Counted from the first letter of the stretch, positions 38,401 through 46,495 are shown. The stretch is DNA of 64,000 nucleotides from Thermoguttaceae bacterium (GCA_025060325.1 JANXBW010000011.1:1-64000), one strand, 5' to 3'. Numbers and translations: made by a program. Notes: generated by a model not told the origin, from the sequence alone.

Positions 38401-40557
38401 ACGCGTCCAGTTTTGCGGGCCTATTCTGTTGAAGGAGTGGATCCTTCCCAAGCTTATAGCAACCTCCGCCAAATGTTCCGCTACGATCCGAGCGTTCAGC
38501 TGTCGCTGGATGACAGTAGCGGTTCGGTATTCGCGCTGGCTCCGGAAGGTAAACACGAACAAATTGCCCGTGTCTTGGAAGAAATGCAGCTCGTGGCCAG
38601 GCAAGGCGGCGGGGTCGTAGTGCAGACGTATTCCTTGCGGAATACCGATCCTCAGGCCGCTTTGAGCCTAGTACGGAATTTGGCCCAGCAACGCGGTTTC
38701 CGCGCTGATGCATCGCTCGATTCCCGAAGTAACTCGCTTGTTGTCATTGCTCGGGCGGAGCACCACCGGGTCATCGCCGAAGCACTTGAGCAAATCCGCG
38801 GCGAAGAAAGGCAGCTGGAAATCCTGCAGCTAGAGGAGCTTGATCCATATTCAGCCCAATCAGCGATTCGTCAACTGTTCGCTGATGAAGCTCACCCACC
38901 CCAAGTGGACATTGACTATTCGGCCCAGCAGCTGATCATTCAGGCCACGGCTGAGCAGCACCGGCGCATTCGCGAACTCTTGGGGAAGATGGGTGAAACT
39001 CGCCTGGCTGTGGTAAGTGCCTTAAGCGGCGGTAGCCCGCGTGTGATTCCCTTTGAAGGCAATCCGGCAGAGGCGCTGCGGGAAATCGAACGGGTTTGGT
39101 CCCAGCTTCGCCCCAATCCGTTGCGAATCATCGTCACCCAGCCCGGTGGTCGGTCACAGGCCCCGCAGACAGAAAGAATTGGGGCGCCTCCTGAAGATAA
39201 CCCGGCGCCTAAACCTTCAACTTCAAACCAAGCGGCACCTCCGGGAGGCAATTCATCCACTGGTGCCCCACAAAATAACTCAAGCCAAGACACCCGGGAC
39301 AAAACCGCTGCCAAAGAAGGCTGTGGTCCCCTCCGATCAAACGCCGGTAGCCGCCTAGGCAAAGACGTGGTTGTATGTACACAAGGGACAGGCGGGGGAG
39401 GCCGATTCTTCTGGCAGCTGGCCGTTATCCCGTGGGTGGGTGAAGGGACAAGCGCGGAGGCGTCGGCCCCTTCGAATGATTCCGGGGACAATTCCCCGGC
39501 AACTCCGCTCCAGACGCCAGCGCCAAAAGATGATGTCTCTGGCGGGGCCGACGATCGTTCCACCGCAGGATCGGGTCCACAGGAAGCTACTTCCGGCAGA
39601 AGCGCGGAGCAATCGCTGGGTAGGTCTTTAGAGGTTCCGGACACCGGAGGCACTCAGCAACAATCGGCCACAGCACCGACAGCCTCGCAGGCGGGAGGAC
39701 GCACCGACGCTGCAAGCATACGGGGAGAGGAGGGCAATTCCGCAAAACCGGCCGCCGCCGAGGTCCAGGAGGAAAAGCCTGTAGATCGTTCACAAGTGGC
39801 GACTGCCCCAGGAGGACAACCACCTTCTCCCCCTCCTGTTTATGTGCTCGTGCAGGATGGTGCGGTCACCGTCGTGTCCGAGGATCCTGAGGCAGCTGCC
39901 GAGCTTGAATCTCTTTTGCGTACTTTTTCCGCCCGGGCCACCCCCTCGCCGCGGACGATCACCGTCTACGAATTGCGCCATGCTAACGCGTCAACCGTGG
40001 CCGAGATAATCGAGGATTTCTTGCGGCGATCTAACTGGGGCTTCCGTCGGGCGCTGGGAGGGCTTGTCATCATCCCGGATGACCGACAAAACACGCTACT
40101 GGTCCAGGGGACCCGATCGGATCGAGCGGTAATTGAGGATCTTTTGCGTGTGTTGGACACGCCGCAACTCCCGGAGGCAGTGCGGGCTAATCAGCCGCGG
40201 ATTATTCCCCTGCGGAATATGGACGCATCGCGCGCTGAAGAAGTAGTGCGGAATGTATTTCGGGTGGTGTTTACGCCGCCGCAACCGCGATATACTCCAT
40301 GGGGGACACAGCGACAGCCGACGCCCGGTGTGCTTACACCTCAATTGGCTATCGATCAAACCACCAATAGCCTTATCATCACCGGCCCGGTGGCCGTGGT
40401 TGAGCAAATCGCCGAATTTGTGGAACGATTGGACAAGCTGGCAGCCGAGGATCCCTCCCGGCAGTTGATGATCATCCCGCTGAAAAAACTCAACGCCGCG
40501 GAAGTGGAGCGTGCTGTTCGCGAACTTGTGCCTCGCTCTTATTGGCGACGCTACTAG
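32407..40557 (+). CDS. Giant exported protein of about 31 secretin-N-like modules, no secretin barrel
   Basis: A 2716-residue protein. The frame is open from a GTG at 32278, but the ATG at 32407 is preceded by AAAGGAG and opens a clear signal peptide (residues ~22-46). After a Pro/Ala-rich part and a helical segment come an N0-like domain (~165-240, from FRFQRWEHVLEWL) and an N1-like domain (~263-325). Residues 340-2201 hold 28 tandem modules of 64-70 residues with the pattern VYPL, then LVPxAxxxVD, then LLVWAxPEEHxxI: the secretin/NolW N-domain fold. Residues 2202-2516 are a low-complexity linker, followed by two longer modules (from 2517 and 2597) and a half module (2686-2716) at which the chain ends. 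There is no secretin beta-barrel. It sits where gspD would be, 1.7 kb ahead of a type II secretion operon. I infer a periplasmic part of that machine. Confidence 0.88.
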   Translation: MLERLRKDNPGKRTHLVPLMRGLRYAAIMSVLVAGGLWAAAQQASAPPAPGGEAKTEATPAPAPQGSQPAAAPQPDQSPPPPAQVPSEVARLEEFGRPETADRLKLSGRQQVEIRRLLGEFRSKVEGADTAAQVQLAREFLPRVLAVLTPEQRRAYEEGRPVPRLRFQFRFQRWEHVLEWLAEQAGLSLVLDAPPPGTFNYTDTREYTPTEAIDLVNSVLLTKGYALIRRDQMLILVSLKGGIPEGLVPWVTAEEAQRMGAYDLVTVSFSVGRRDASQVAEAIRPLLGPYGRVLPIPATRQVVVTDRAGLMATVDKVIQALPEPSPPRQEPPPREPERQELRIYPLGKVDPSALLNILRELYPAARIVHDTKLNQLNVLATPSQHNGIETVIKKLESPEAPERMPRLEVYPLPQGTNVSDLVNNLQFVAPGAKIRGDEDAQRVIVWGTPAEQALIAEALQKLQEQPGALGTPQVETYRLRRSDARMVAYILEKLVPKARVSYDYYGRNLVVYATAEDQAVVRSIIEEIEPQAVQSGDIEVRVYTLRRVKPSSLVEMLQETLPAAKFAADDASRRLTVVAPASLQAQVEKAVKEADAPAEGEAEAKLRTYSLPQAFGDSASTQVLINFLQQLFPQAKFTPDTRRGQLVVYATDEEQKSIEEILAEWTQGARPMEGSLEVYSVTPEERSRLQALLTNLASELPSLRVLPDGAPGTIAVWARPHEHELVRQILAQLREAEGIIGSRSLRAYPLSVIELSAAQETVQKLFPQVQVVVDQAGRRLLVWALPEEHEAIARTLKEVDAPAPQETQPRFEIYPIRGTNAASVLSTLQQLVPGARLVVDASGRKIIAWASPAEHAKIQAALAELSQGQTAETAPYLVVYPLGGLNATQVLTLLQSLVPDAQLSVDNQSGSILAVAVATDHETIRAVLDRLTEARRSLGGTEIRYYPYQVPPSSGLLEILAKLAPTAQVTVDKENRRLIVVASPDDHRLIEQTLRDYEQKTPAVSDRQLVVYQLSPVERKRLEALLPQLQKQLPDLQLLPETVPGEVAVWARPEEHRLLSEIVAQLRKPAELDRPFVLIAHGVRSADPKSVVEMLQKLFPDAQVVLDARARRVLIWAPASAEQQIRQILEELDTGAPGQWQEQLRVYPVIKSDLQVALQVLRERLPDLRITPDSRANTLLVWGTEQDHQEVAKLLEQLDSAVDEKHRPRLEIYPAGGYDMTALSTLLRTLVPDARLAVDPKTGGLAVLARPEDHELVRKTLEELSRKDLGGTPEARTYTVAGGGSVWGVINILSTVFPTIRVTIGTQPNQILVWARPEEHEQVAKVVAELGKEEPPETAPRLEVYTLVGTNAAEAGRILRFFAPEAVFTTGPDPQQLLVWARPADHQKIREALAQWAEAVRKPETLPELAVFNLKYLSAYSAVQALRGVVPEAQLSVGASDRQLIVLARSGQLERVQAALEKLDVPTQTPGELRVYTLEGMSTMRAFYATRLLREAVPEATFALGADPSQLLVWATPEIHEKVRALVDTLFQRPPPEKAPRVEVYRLKAVTATTASQVLRAAVPEANLTVDSADPYKLTVWAAPQEHELIARILEQIDLPDQAAEEYVARSYTVEGVSSYYAIQLLGRMFPAAQFVPTMDPQQVIAWAKPEEHEKIRQALAELAPSGEEKPSLVTYDLQTLDARTASSLIQTVAPGAKVTASSDGRKLLVYARPGEHGRIAEVLKAADVPGEGPALRMEVYPVRGVGNAYTVMMLLREVFPQAKFSIGANLQQLVVYASPADHAQIAQALERLAELTRGEQPEVVVYDVGTADATRLASMLETAFPGSRFVAGSEPGKLIAWAPRSDHQLIAQAIEKLRAETWGAENRILSVYPLRRTDAQTLLQVLTPVLQGNAQFVVDSSRNSLVVWADRRYHEAIRQAIEQYLSATDRVGELEPRVYRFRYADPSAAMTVVRSLAPDAQVAYDWANQALVISALPEDHRKIELALLQLDRSDVGGTRPVLRAYSVEGVDPSQAYSNLRQMFRYDPSVQLSLDDSSGSVFALAPEGKHEQIARVLEEMQLVARQGGGVVVQTYSLRNTDPQAALSLVRNLAQQRGFRADASLDSRSNSLVVIARAEHHRVIAEALEQIRGEERQLEILQLEELDPYSAQSAIRQLFADEAHPPQVDIDYSAQQLIIQATAEQHRRIRELLGKMGETRLAVVSALSGGSPRVIPFEGNPAEALREIERVWSQLRPNPLRIIVTQPGGRSQAPQTERIGAPPEDNPAPKPSTSNQAAPPGGNSSTGAPQNNSSQDTRDKTAAKEGCGPLRSNAGSRLGKDVVVCTQGTGGGGRFFWQLAVIPWVGEGTSAEASAPSNDSGDNSPATPLQTPAPKDDVSGGADDRSTAGSGPQEATSGRSAEQSLGRSLEVPDTGGTQQQSATAPTASQAGGRTDAASIRGEEGNSAKPAAAEVQEEKPVDRSQVATAPGGQPPSPPPVYVLVQDGAVTVVSEDPEAAAELESLLRTFSARATPSPRTITVYELRHANASTVAEIIEDFLRRSNWGFRRALGGLVIIPDDRQNTLLVQGTRSDRAVIEDLLRVLDTPQLPEAVRANQPRIIPLRNMDASRAEEVVRNVFRVVFTPPQPRYTPWGTQRQPTPGVLTPQLAIDQTTNSLIITGPVAVVEQIAEFVERLDKLAAEDPSRQLMIIPLKKLNAAEVERAVRELVPRSYWRRY
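33424..39009 (+). repeat. 28 tandem secretin-N-type coding repeats of about 200 bp
   Basis: Diverged tandem repeats within the giant gene, average 199.5 bp (66.5 codons). At protein level the modules fall into higher-order sets: modules 6-10 resemble modules 11-15 one for one, and from module 15 to 23 two types alternate. DNA identity between repeats is low, so the array is old rather than freshly expanded. Confidence 0.85.
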
Positions 40558-40618
40558 GAACGGGATGGGCGGTGACTTATGCGGTATTCTGTTGACTTCT
40601 TCTTCCGGCAAGACTGAC

Positions 40619-41626
40619 CTAACGAGTTTGCCGCTCTGAAGGAGCGGCGGTTTCGGAGGCTCTTTCGCCAGGGGCAGAAGCCGATCCTTGTGCGCTTTTT
40701 GGACCGGCGAGCACTTCCTGGGGTGTCAGCACTCCGTCCCCGTCGAGATCGTAGCGGCTGAATTCCTCGATTCGTTGCGGACCACCTTCGGCCAGGAATT
40801 CTGCCGTCGTCAGTTGGCCATCGCCATCGCTATCAAGCGAGGCGAACCAACGCGGCAAGGCCGAGGGAAGACTCTCGGGCGGGACATAAAACTTAGGCGT
40901 TTTCACTCGCTGACTTCCGACGGCACTTGGCGCCGGTTTTCCGGCTTGGGTAAGGGGCGGTACCAGGACCGGCGATCCCTCCGGGCTTTGCGTCGGCAAG
41001 GGACTGGAGGGTCCGGGGGGAGTTTGCTTCGCCTCCGGAGGCGCGATGAGGCTACTGAGAGATCCGGTAGGAAGCTTGAGCCGAATTCGCCGACCGGCGG
41101 CGTACCGAGCAAGCCAGTCAAGATACTCCTCCCGGTCTACCGTCCCATCCTGGTTTCGGTCAATCTCAGACCACACCTCCTTTGCCTCAGGCCACTCCGA
41201 CTGAGACAACTTGCCATCCCGGTTGGTATCCCGCTGGGAGAACCGCAAACTCGCCAGGCGAACCAGTTTGAACGGAATTGCCTTTACGACGAGGGGTGAT
41301 TCGTTACCCACCTCATCGGTGGAATCGCCCCCTCCCGATTGATGGAATTCTGGGTCAGAGGCACTTGCCGATGCCCCACGGTCCAGAAAAGCCAAAAGAT
41401 CAGTAAGTCGACAAATAAAATGATTTTGGTCTTGGGGACAGGTTAAGCCTGGAGTCCGGGTAAGGGAGGCGGGGCTCGGTGGTTGTCCCAGAATCACTGC
41501 ACACCCAAAAGAGGCCGGAATGGCGGCAACGGCGGCCAGGGTAATGCGGCCCAAAGCGATTCCTAATTTCGGGGCGAAAAGTCGTTCAAAAAGGTCAGAT
41601 GTTTCGTGGCGGGAAGTCCGAGGCAT
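40619..41626 (-). CDS. Secreted or membrane-anchored EF-hand protein
   Basis: Protein of 335 residues with an N-terminal hydrophobic stretch (ALGRITLAAVAAIPASFGCAV). Four EF-hand calcium loops are visible: DTNRDGKLSQSE and DRNQDGTVDREE as a first pair, DSDGDGQLTTAE and DLDGDGVLTPQE as a second, separated by a ~90-residue Pro/Ser-rich linker. It is convergent with the giant secretin-N gene (61-bp gap) and divergent from the secretion operon. EF-hand proteins are common in planctomycete envelopes. A role in calcium-dependent assembly of the neighbouring machine is only a possibility. Confidence 0.82.
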   Translation of the reverse strand: MPRTSRHETSDLFERLFAPKLGIALGRITLAAVAAIPASFGCAVILGQPPSPASLTRTPGLTCPQDQNHFICRLTDLLAFLDRGASASASDPEFHQSGGGDSTDEVGNESPLVVKAIPFKLVRLASLRFSQRDTNRDGKLSQSEWPEAKEVWSEIDRNQDGTVDREEYLDWLARYAAGRRIRLKLPTGSLSSLIAPPEAKQTPPGPSSPLPTQSPEGSPVLVPPLTQAGKPAPSAVGSQRVKTPKFYVPPESLPSALPRWFASLDSDGDGQLTTAEFLAEGGPQRIEEFSRYDLDGDGVLTPQEVLAGPKSAQGSASAPGERASETAAPSERQTR

Positions 41627-42010
41627 ATCCGAGTCCTAACGAAATCTGAATTAGTCAACAAGCAGGAAACACTCCGCCCTTCATATTTGCCCCAATTTAC
41701 CATCTTACACTAGCCGGTCCTGTCTTGCCCAAGCTTGTCATTTGCCTGTCTTGGGTGAAAACAGTTCCTCGGAAGTTCAACAGGTGTTTTTCCGTACCGT
41801 TAGGGCGGAAACACTGTCCCAGCCCCCAGGAAGTTGATGAGATGCACCGTTTGCAAAGCCAACCCTTGCGACACACACAGTGCGGCCGTTTTGCCCCGGC
41901 GTGGAGGAACGGGCCTCGTTAGAGCATAATTCGCTAGATTCAACGGCTAGAGATTCCCAAGAAAAGTGTATTGTAAGGTAATATTTATGTCAGTTTTGTC
42001 ACTTTTCGGC
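41627..42010. other. Divergent intergenic region upstream of the secretion operon
   Basis: Part of a 588-bp gap. No gene recognised. The region becomes AT-rich near 41930-42000 just before the predicted promoter. Confidence 0.4.
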
Positions 42011-42038
42011 TTGACCGGGGGGCTGGGACGGATAAAAT
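42011..42038 (+). promoter_or_regulatory. Predicted promoter of the type II secretion operon
   Basis: TTGACC (42011-42016), a 16-nt spacer and TAAAAT (42033-42038), each with 5 of 6 consensus matches. Transcription would start near 42045, giving a leader of about 170 nt before gspE. Confidence 0.5.
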
Positions 42039-42214
42039 CACGGGTGGAAGAATGTTCTCACTCTGATAAAGATTAGTCGCAATCCCTCCGGCGCAAACGA
42101 AGTCCGCGAGCCCGCCTTTTGCCACAACGATATATCCTGCCTGAACCTTGCCTTCCTTGGGCTGAGGAAGTCTTTAAGGACGTGTGAATTAGTTCACGGA
42201 GGAACGGAGACCGG

Positions 42215-43963
42215 ATGTCCGTCTCAGGACGCTTGGGGGACGAACTTCCTCACGACATCGCGCAGGGACCTCCTATGATCACCACCAAGACGTTGCAGCG
42301 CAGTTGGACACTTTCCGCCGAACAGCTGGCTCGCGCGCGGGAGTGCCTTGAGCGGGAAGGGAATTTGGAATCGTTTGCCATCGAGTGCGGAATGGCAAGC
42401 GAAGAGGAAGCGTGGCGGGTAGTCGGCGATGCGCTCGGCATGGATTTTGTCGATTTAAGTTCCGCCAGAATTGACCTTTCGCTCCTTCAGGATTTCCCGG
42501 TTCGTCTTATCCACCGGTACAACGTTTTTCCCATCGCTTTGTCCGGTGGCGCGCTGGTGGTGGCTACCTCCAACCCATTTGATCTCCACGGCATCGACGC
42601 GGTAGGTGCTGCCGTTGGGCGCAGCGTCCTTCCGGTCCTGGTGACGACAAAGGAACTGCAAAAGCTTATTAAAAGCCGGCTGGGCGTAGGCGCAGAGACA
42701 ATCAACAATCTGCTTGCTCAGGAAGAGGAGGCTTCCAGCGTTGAGTTATTAGATGAGCCGGAGTGGGACGCGGCGGAGGCGGCTGAGGCTCAAGAGGCGT
42801 CGGTCGTTCGGCTTGTTAACGAAATCCTGGTGGAAGCGATCGAGGCTCGGGCAAGCGACATCCACTTGGAGTGCCAAGCCTCGGGAATAAAGATTCGCTA
42901 CCGCATTGATGGTGTTTTGCAAACACAGCCGACGCCGCCTCAGATTAATCGCTTCAAGAATGCGATTATCAGCCGGCTGAAGATTATGGCCCGGCTGAAT
43001 ATTGCCGAAAAGCGCTTGCCCCAAGACGGGCGCATCAAACTGAAAGTCAACGGTCGGGAGGTCGACATCCGTGTCTCCGTTATCCCCATGCTCCATGGCG
43101 AAGGTATTGTGATGCGAATCCTCGATAAGGATCGCATGGAGTTTAACCTTCGCGGCCTGGGGATGGAAGAAGATGTTTACGAGCAATTCCAACAGCTTAT
43201 TCGGCTGCCGCACGGCATTATTCTTGTCACCGGGCCGACCGGCTCCGGCAAGACCACAACACTTTATAGTGCGCTCAACGAGATTAAGAGCGAAGCCACC
43301 AAGATCATTACCACGGAAGATCCTATCGAGTATCATTTGGAAGGGATCAACCAAATCCAAGTGCATCCCAAGGTAGGGCTAACATTTGCCGCCAGTTTAC
43401 GAAGTATCCTCCGCCATGACCCGGATGTTATCTTGGTCGGGGAAATTCGCGATCTGGAAACGGCAGAAAATGCTGTACAGGCATCGCTGACTGGGCACCT
43501 GGTCTTCAGTACACTGCACACAAATGACGCGGCCAGTGCGTTTATGCGGCTAACGGACATGGGTGTGGAGCCATTCTTGGTCTCCAGCACCGTGGAAGGC
43601 GTAATGGCGCAGCGACTTGTGCGGACGTTGTGCAAGGAGTGTCGCGAGCCCTATTATCCCTCCGAGGACGAGTTGCCGGATGATTTCCCCCGGCCAACGG
43701 GCCGGCGCCTGCCGGTGCTTTATCGGGCGGTTGGATGTCGGCACTGCCGCAACACAGGCTACCGGGGCCGAATTGGTATCTTTGAACTCTTGGTCACCAC
43801 CGACGAGATTCGCCGATTGGTCGGTGAGCGAACACCCACCCACGTCATCAAAAAAGTGGCCATGGAGGCCGGCATGCGGACCCTGCGTCAGGACGGTTGG
43901 CTCAAAGTCCTCCGTGGTCAGACAACGATCGAGGAAGTTCTTCGGGTCACCAAGTGCGACTAA
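42215..43963 (+). CDS. gspE: Type II secretion / type IV pilus assembly ATPase GspE
   Basis: Cytoplasmic hexameric ATPase (582 residues) that powers pseudopilus assembly. The N-terminal ~150 residues form the GspE/PilB N-domain. The core has Walker A GPTGSGKTTTLYSALNEI, the aspartate box RIDGVLQT, and Walker B ILVGEIRDLETAENA with the histidine box TGHLVFSTLHTNDA. A zinc-type tetracysteine lies near residues 472-515 (CKEC...CRHC). GGAGGA sits 11 nt before the ATG; an ATG 60 bp downstream is a second candidate. First gene of the operon. Confidence 0.95.
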   Translation: MSVSGRLGDELPHDIAQGPPMITTKTLQRSWTLSAEQLARARECLEREGNLESFAIECGMASEEEAWRVVGDALGMDFVDLSSARIDLSLLQDFPVRLIHRYNVFPIALSGGALVVATSNPFDLHGIDAVGAAVGRSVLPVLVTTKELQKLIKSRLGVGAETINNLLAQEEEASSVELLDEPEWDAAEAAEAQEASVVRLVNEILVEAIEARASDIHLECQASGIKIRYRIDGVLQTQPTPPQINRFKNAIISRLKIMARLNIAEKRLPQDGRIKLKVNGREVDIRVSVIPMLHGEGIVMRILDKDRMEFNLRGLGMEEDVYEQFQQLIRLPHGIILVTGPTGSGKTTTLYSALNEIKSEATKIITTEDPIEYHLEGINQIQVHPKVGLTFAASLRSILRHDPDVILVGEIRDLETAENAVQASLTGHLVFSTLHTNDAASAFMRLTDMGVEPFLVSSTVEGVMAQRLVRTLCKECREPYYPSEDELPDDFPRPTGRRLPVLYRAVGCRHCRNTGYRGRIGIFELLVTTDEIRRLVGERTPTHVIKKVAMEAGMRTLRQDGWLKVLRGQTTIEEVLRVTKCD

Positions 43964-44090
43964 AGTTGCCGTCCCGGCTTGTTCTGACCGACGTGGGGAA
44001 CCCGTCGGTGTACCCCTTTAACTGGTAGTCGAGATCCCAACCTCTACGCACCACCGGGGAAAATTGCCGGCACTACCTTGCTAACCGGTC

Positions 44091-45296
44091 ATGCCTGAAT
44101 TTGCGTACATTGCTCGCTCCGCTGACGGTCGGGATGTCTCTGGGACATTGGTGGCAAATAGTTTGCGCGAAGCACTCGCCGCTTTAGCCGACCGGTCCCT
44201 CTATCCGCTAAAGGTGGAACCTCTTCGGGAGCGACTAGGCTTTTGGGTTCCGCGGCGTGTGACCTCTGCCCAGTTGGCCACCACGCTAGCTCAGCTTGCC
44301 GACCTGCTTCAAAACGGCGTTCCCCTGCTTGGTTCGCTTTCGGTCCTAGCCGAGCAGGCTATCCATCCAGAGCTAAGACGTGTTCTGGCCGACGTTCGCG
44401 ACAAGGTGGCTCAAGGTACGGCAATTGATCAGGCTTTGGCCGCCCATCCACATGTTTTTGGCGAGCTTGTGGTGAGCATGGTGCGAGCCGGCAGCGAAGG
44501 CGCCTTTCTGGAGGATGCTCTCAAGCGGACGGCCAACTTCCTGGAACTGCAGGAAGAGATTCGCTCCCGCGTCAAAGGCGCGATGTTTTATCCGGCTTTC
44601 CTTGCTTTTGTGGGCACCGTGATCACCACGGCGCTTATAGTATTTTTCGTGCCGCGGTTTGCAGAGCTGTTTGAGAAGCTTGAGCGCGAGGGAGGCGGAC
44701 TTCCCTTTGCGACCGTGATGCTTTTGGGTTTGAGCGATTTCCTGGCACAGTACGGCGTTTTAGTTGCGATCGCTTTAACGGCGGTTGTTTTGATAATTCG
44801 GCAGTTGACGAAGTCACCACGCGGTCGCGAGTGGGTGGATCGGGTCAAGCTAAGGATGCCCGTTCTTGGACCGATTTTCCTTCACTATGCGGTGTCGCGC
44901 TTCTGCCGGGTGCTGGGCACACTCCTTCGTAACGGTGTGCCGTTGTTAAAAGCGCTTGAAATTAGCAGTCAATCGGCTGGTAACCGTGTCCTAGAGAAGG
45001 CCATCCGCCAGTCGGCAGAGAATGTGTCGTCCGGCGAAACACTTTCCCGACCACTTGCGCAGTGCGGTGTCATTCCTAAGCCCATTATGGCAATGATTAC
45101 GGTGGCTGAGCAAGCTAACAACTTGGATGATGTCCTTGTGCAGATTGCCGAGACAGTCGAGCGGCGGATGGCCCGGCAGATCGACCTAATGGTCCGCATG
45201 GTCGAGCCGGTGATGCTTTTAGTTATGGGCACATTGATCATGTTCGTGCTCGTGGCGTTGCTCCTGCCAATAATCGAAATGAGCACGTCTCTATAA
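44091..45296 (+). CDS. gspF: Type II secretion inner-membrane platform protein GspF
   Basis: Polytopic platform protein of 401 residues linking the ATPase to the growing pseudopilus. It has the duplicated helical domain (LADLLQNGVPLLGSLSVLAEQ and LGTLLRNGVPLLKALEISSQ), three membrane helices (near 167-189, 218-240, 375-399) and the typical MVRAGSEGAFLEDAL and MITVAEQANNLDDVL. Follows gspE by 127 bp. Confidence 0.95.
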   Translation: MPEFAYIARSADGRDVSGTLVANSLREALAALADRSLYPLKVEPLRERLGFWVPRRVTSAQLATTLAQLADLLQNGVPLLGSLSVLAEQAIHPELRRVLADVRDKVAQGTAIDQALAAHPHVFGELVVSMVRAGSEGAFLEDALKRTANFLELQEEIRSRVKGAMFYPAFLAFVGTVITTALIVFFVPRFAELFEKLEREGGGLPFATVMLLGLSDFLAQYGVLVAIALTAVVLIIRQLTKSPRGREWVDRVKLRMPVLGPIFLHYAVSRFCRVLGTLLRNGVPLLKALEISSQSAGNRVLEKAIRQSAENVSSGETLSRPLAQCGVIPKPIMAMITVAEQANNLDDVLVQIAETVERRMARQIDLMVRMVEPVMLLVMGTLIMFVLVALLLPIIEMSTSL

Positions 45297-45626
45297 ATTG
45301 GAAACAGGGATCGTCCACATTGCGCAAGAGGTTTCTTGGTGTTGACCGGTGAAGCTTGGTGCGGCATCGACCGTGGGCCGGTGGTAAAGAGATAGTGTTC
45401 AGTCGCGACTTGCTTCGGGCTAGGCTTTGCAAGTGCCCGGAGGGATGAAGGCCGAAATTGGGCTAGCTTGGTTGCAGTTCGGGTATTCTTGGACAGCCGG
45501 TTTTGGCATGAGATCTCGGTCGCCAGGTTGGAAGAAAGGCGGAGGAAGTCAACGCTCGGAAACCGAGGGTGAAACACCTAGAACTTTCTTGAGTAAAGGA
45601 TTTTATAACGAAAGGAGGCCGGAACC
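45297..45626. other. Spacer between gspF and gspG
   Basis: A 330-bp gap inside the secretion operon with no gene recognised. It ends with a strong ribosome site, AAAGGAGG, before gspG, consistent with high expression of the major pseudopilin. Confidence 0.5.
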
Positions 45627-46274
45627 ATGACAAATCAACGCAAAGCGCACAACTTTATCCGCCGGCCAAGGTGGCGCGGCTTTACCCTGATGGAAATGCT
45701 CATTGTTCTAGGGATCTTGGTGATGCTGATTGCGCTGGCGGCACCGAGGTTCTTGGGCGCGCAAAAGAAAGCGGACATCCAAACCGCCAAGACCCAAATT
45801 GGGCTTTTCCGGGGGGCCTTGGAACGGTATGCGCTTGACATGAAGACTTTCCCCACGACCGAGCAGGGGCTGGAGGCGCTCATCACCCCACCGGCCACCG
45901 CGGAGGCAAGTGTCCCGGAAGGGACGGGGGCTACGCCGGCTGCTCCTGCTAGCAAGTGGGATGGGCCGTATCTCAATGTCAGCCAAATTCCGCTTGATCC
46001 TTGGGGAAATCCTTACCAGTACCGCTATCCCCCCGAGCGAGGGACCACCGACTTCCCGGACATTTGGTCATACGGACCGGATGGCCAGGACAACACGGAA
46101 GATGACATCTGTAGCTGGGGGGCACCGGGGCAAGGCCAAGCAAGTCGCGAACCGGGCGCTGGGACGTTCGACCGGCCGACTGCACCCACCTCGCCTGCTG
46201 GCCCACCGGGTGGTCCGGTAACCCCACCCCCTGGTCCGCCACCCATGCCGCCCTCCCGACCGGCCAATATTTAA
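45627..46274 (+). CDS. gspG: Major pseudopilin GspG with Pro/Gly-rich tail
   Basis: Major pseudopilin (215 residues). The prepilin cleavage site is RWRG|FTLMEMLIVLGILVMLIALAAP, and the GspG core follows: FRGALERYALDMKTFPTTEQGLEAL, DPWGNPYQYRYP and the calcium-loop region WSYGPDGQDNTEDDI. Typical GspG is ~140 residues and ends shortly after this loop. Here a further ~45 residues are Pro/Gly-rich and probably disordered. AAAGGAGG lies 10 nt before the ATG. Confidence 0.93.
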   Translation: MTNQRKAHNFIRRPRWRGFTLMEMLIVLGILVMLIALAAPRFLGAQKKADIQTAKTQIGLFRGALERYALDMKTFPTTEQGLEALITPPATAEASVPEGTGATPAAPASKWDGPYLNVSQIPLDPWGNPYQYRYPPERGTTDFPDIWSYGPDGQDNTEDDICSWGAPGQGQASREPGAGTFDRPTAPTSPAGPPGGPVTPPPGPPPMPPSRPANI

Positions 46275-46495
46275 GGGTTAGCAAGCTTTCCCGATCGGGT
46301 GAATTCTCGCTACCCCAAGGTGCGGCAGAAGCCGGCTTTCGATGGCGGCTCTCCGGCGGGATTGTTCCGCATGGGCCGTTACGTTTTATCAGGAAGGGGC
46401 CTTCCGCCGATTTACTCCCCCGCTAGAGTGCTTTTTGCCAACGTCGCGTTAAAGAAGTACCTGGACACCGACCGGTATTGTCTACCAAGTTCCAC

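Noticed and set aside
33424-39009. CRISPR array or recent tandem DNA duplication
   Set aside because: The period of about 200 bp is a coding repeat with low DNA identity; it reflects protein modules in one continuous frame.
40555-40620. Frameshift hiding a secretin barrel after the giant protein
   Set aside because: Only 61 bp lie before the convergent EF-hand gene, and no barrel-like sequence is seen in any frame there.
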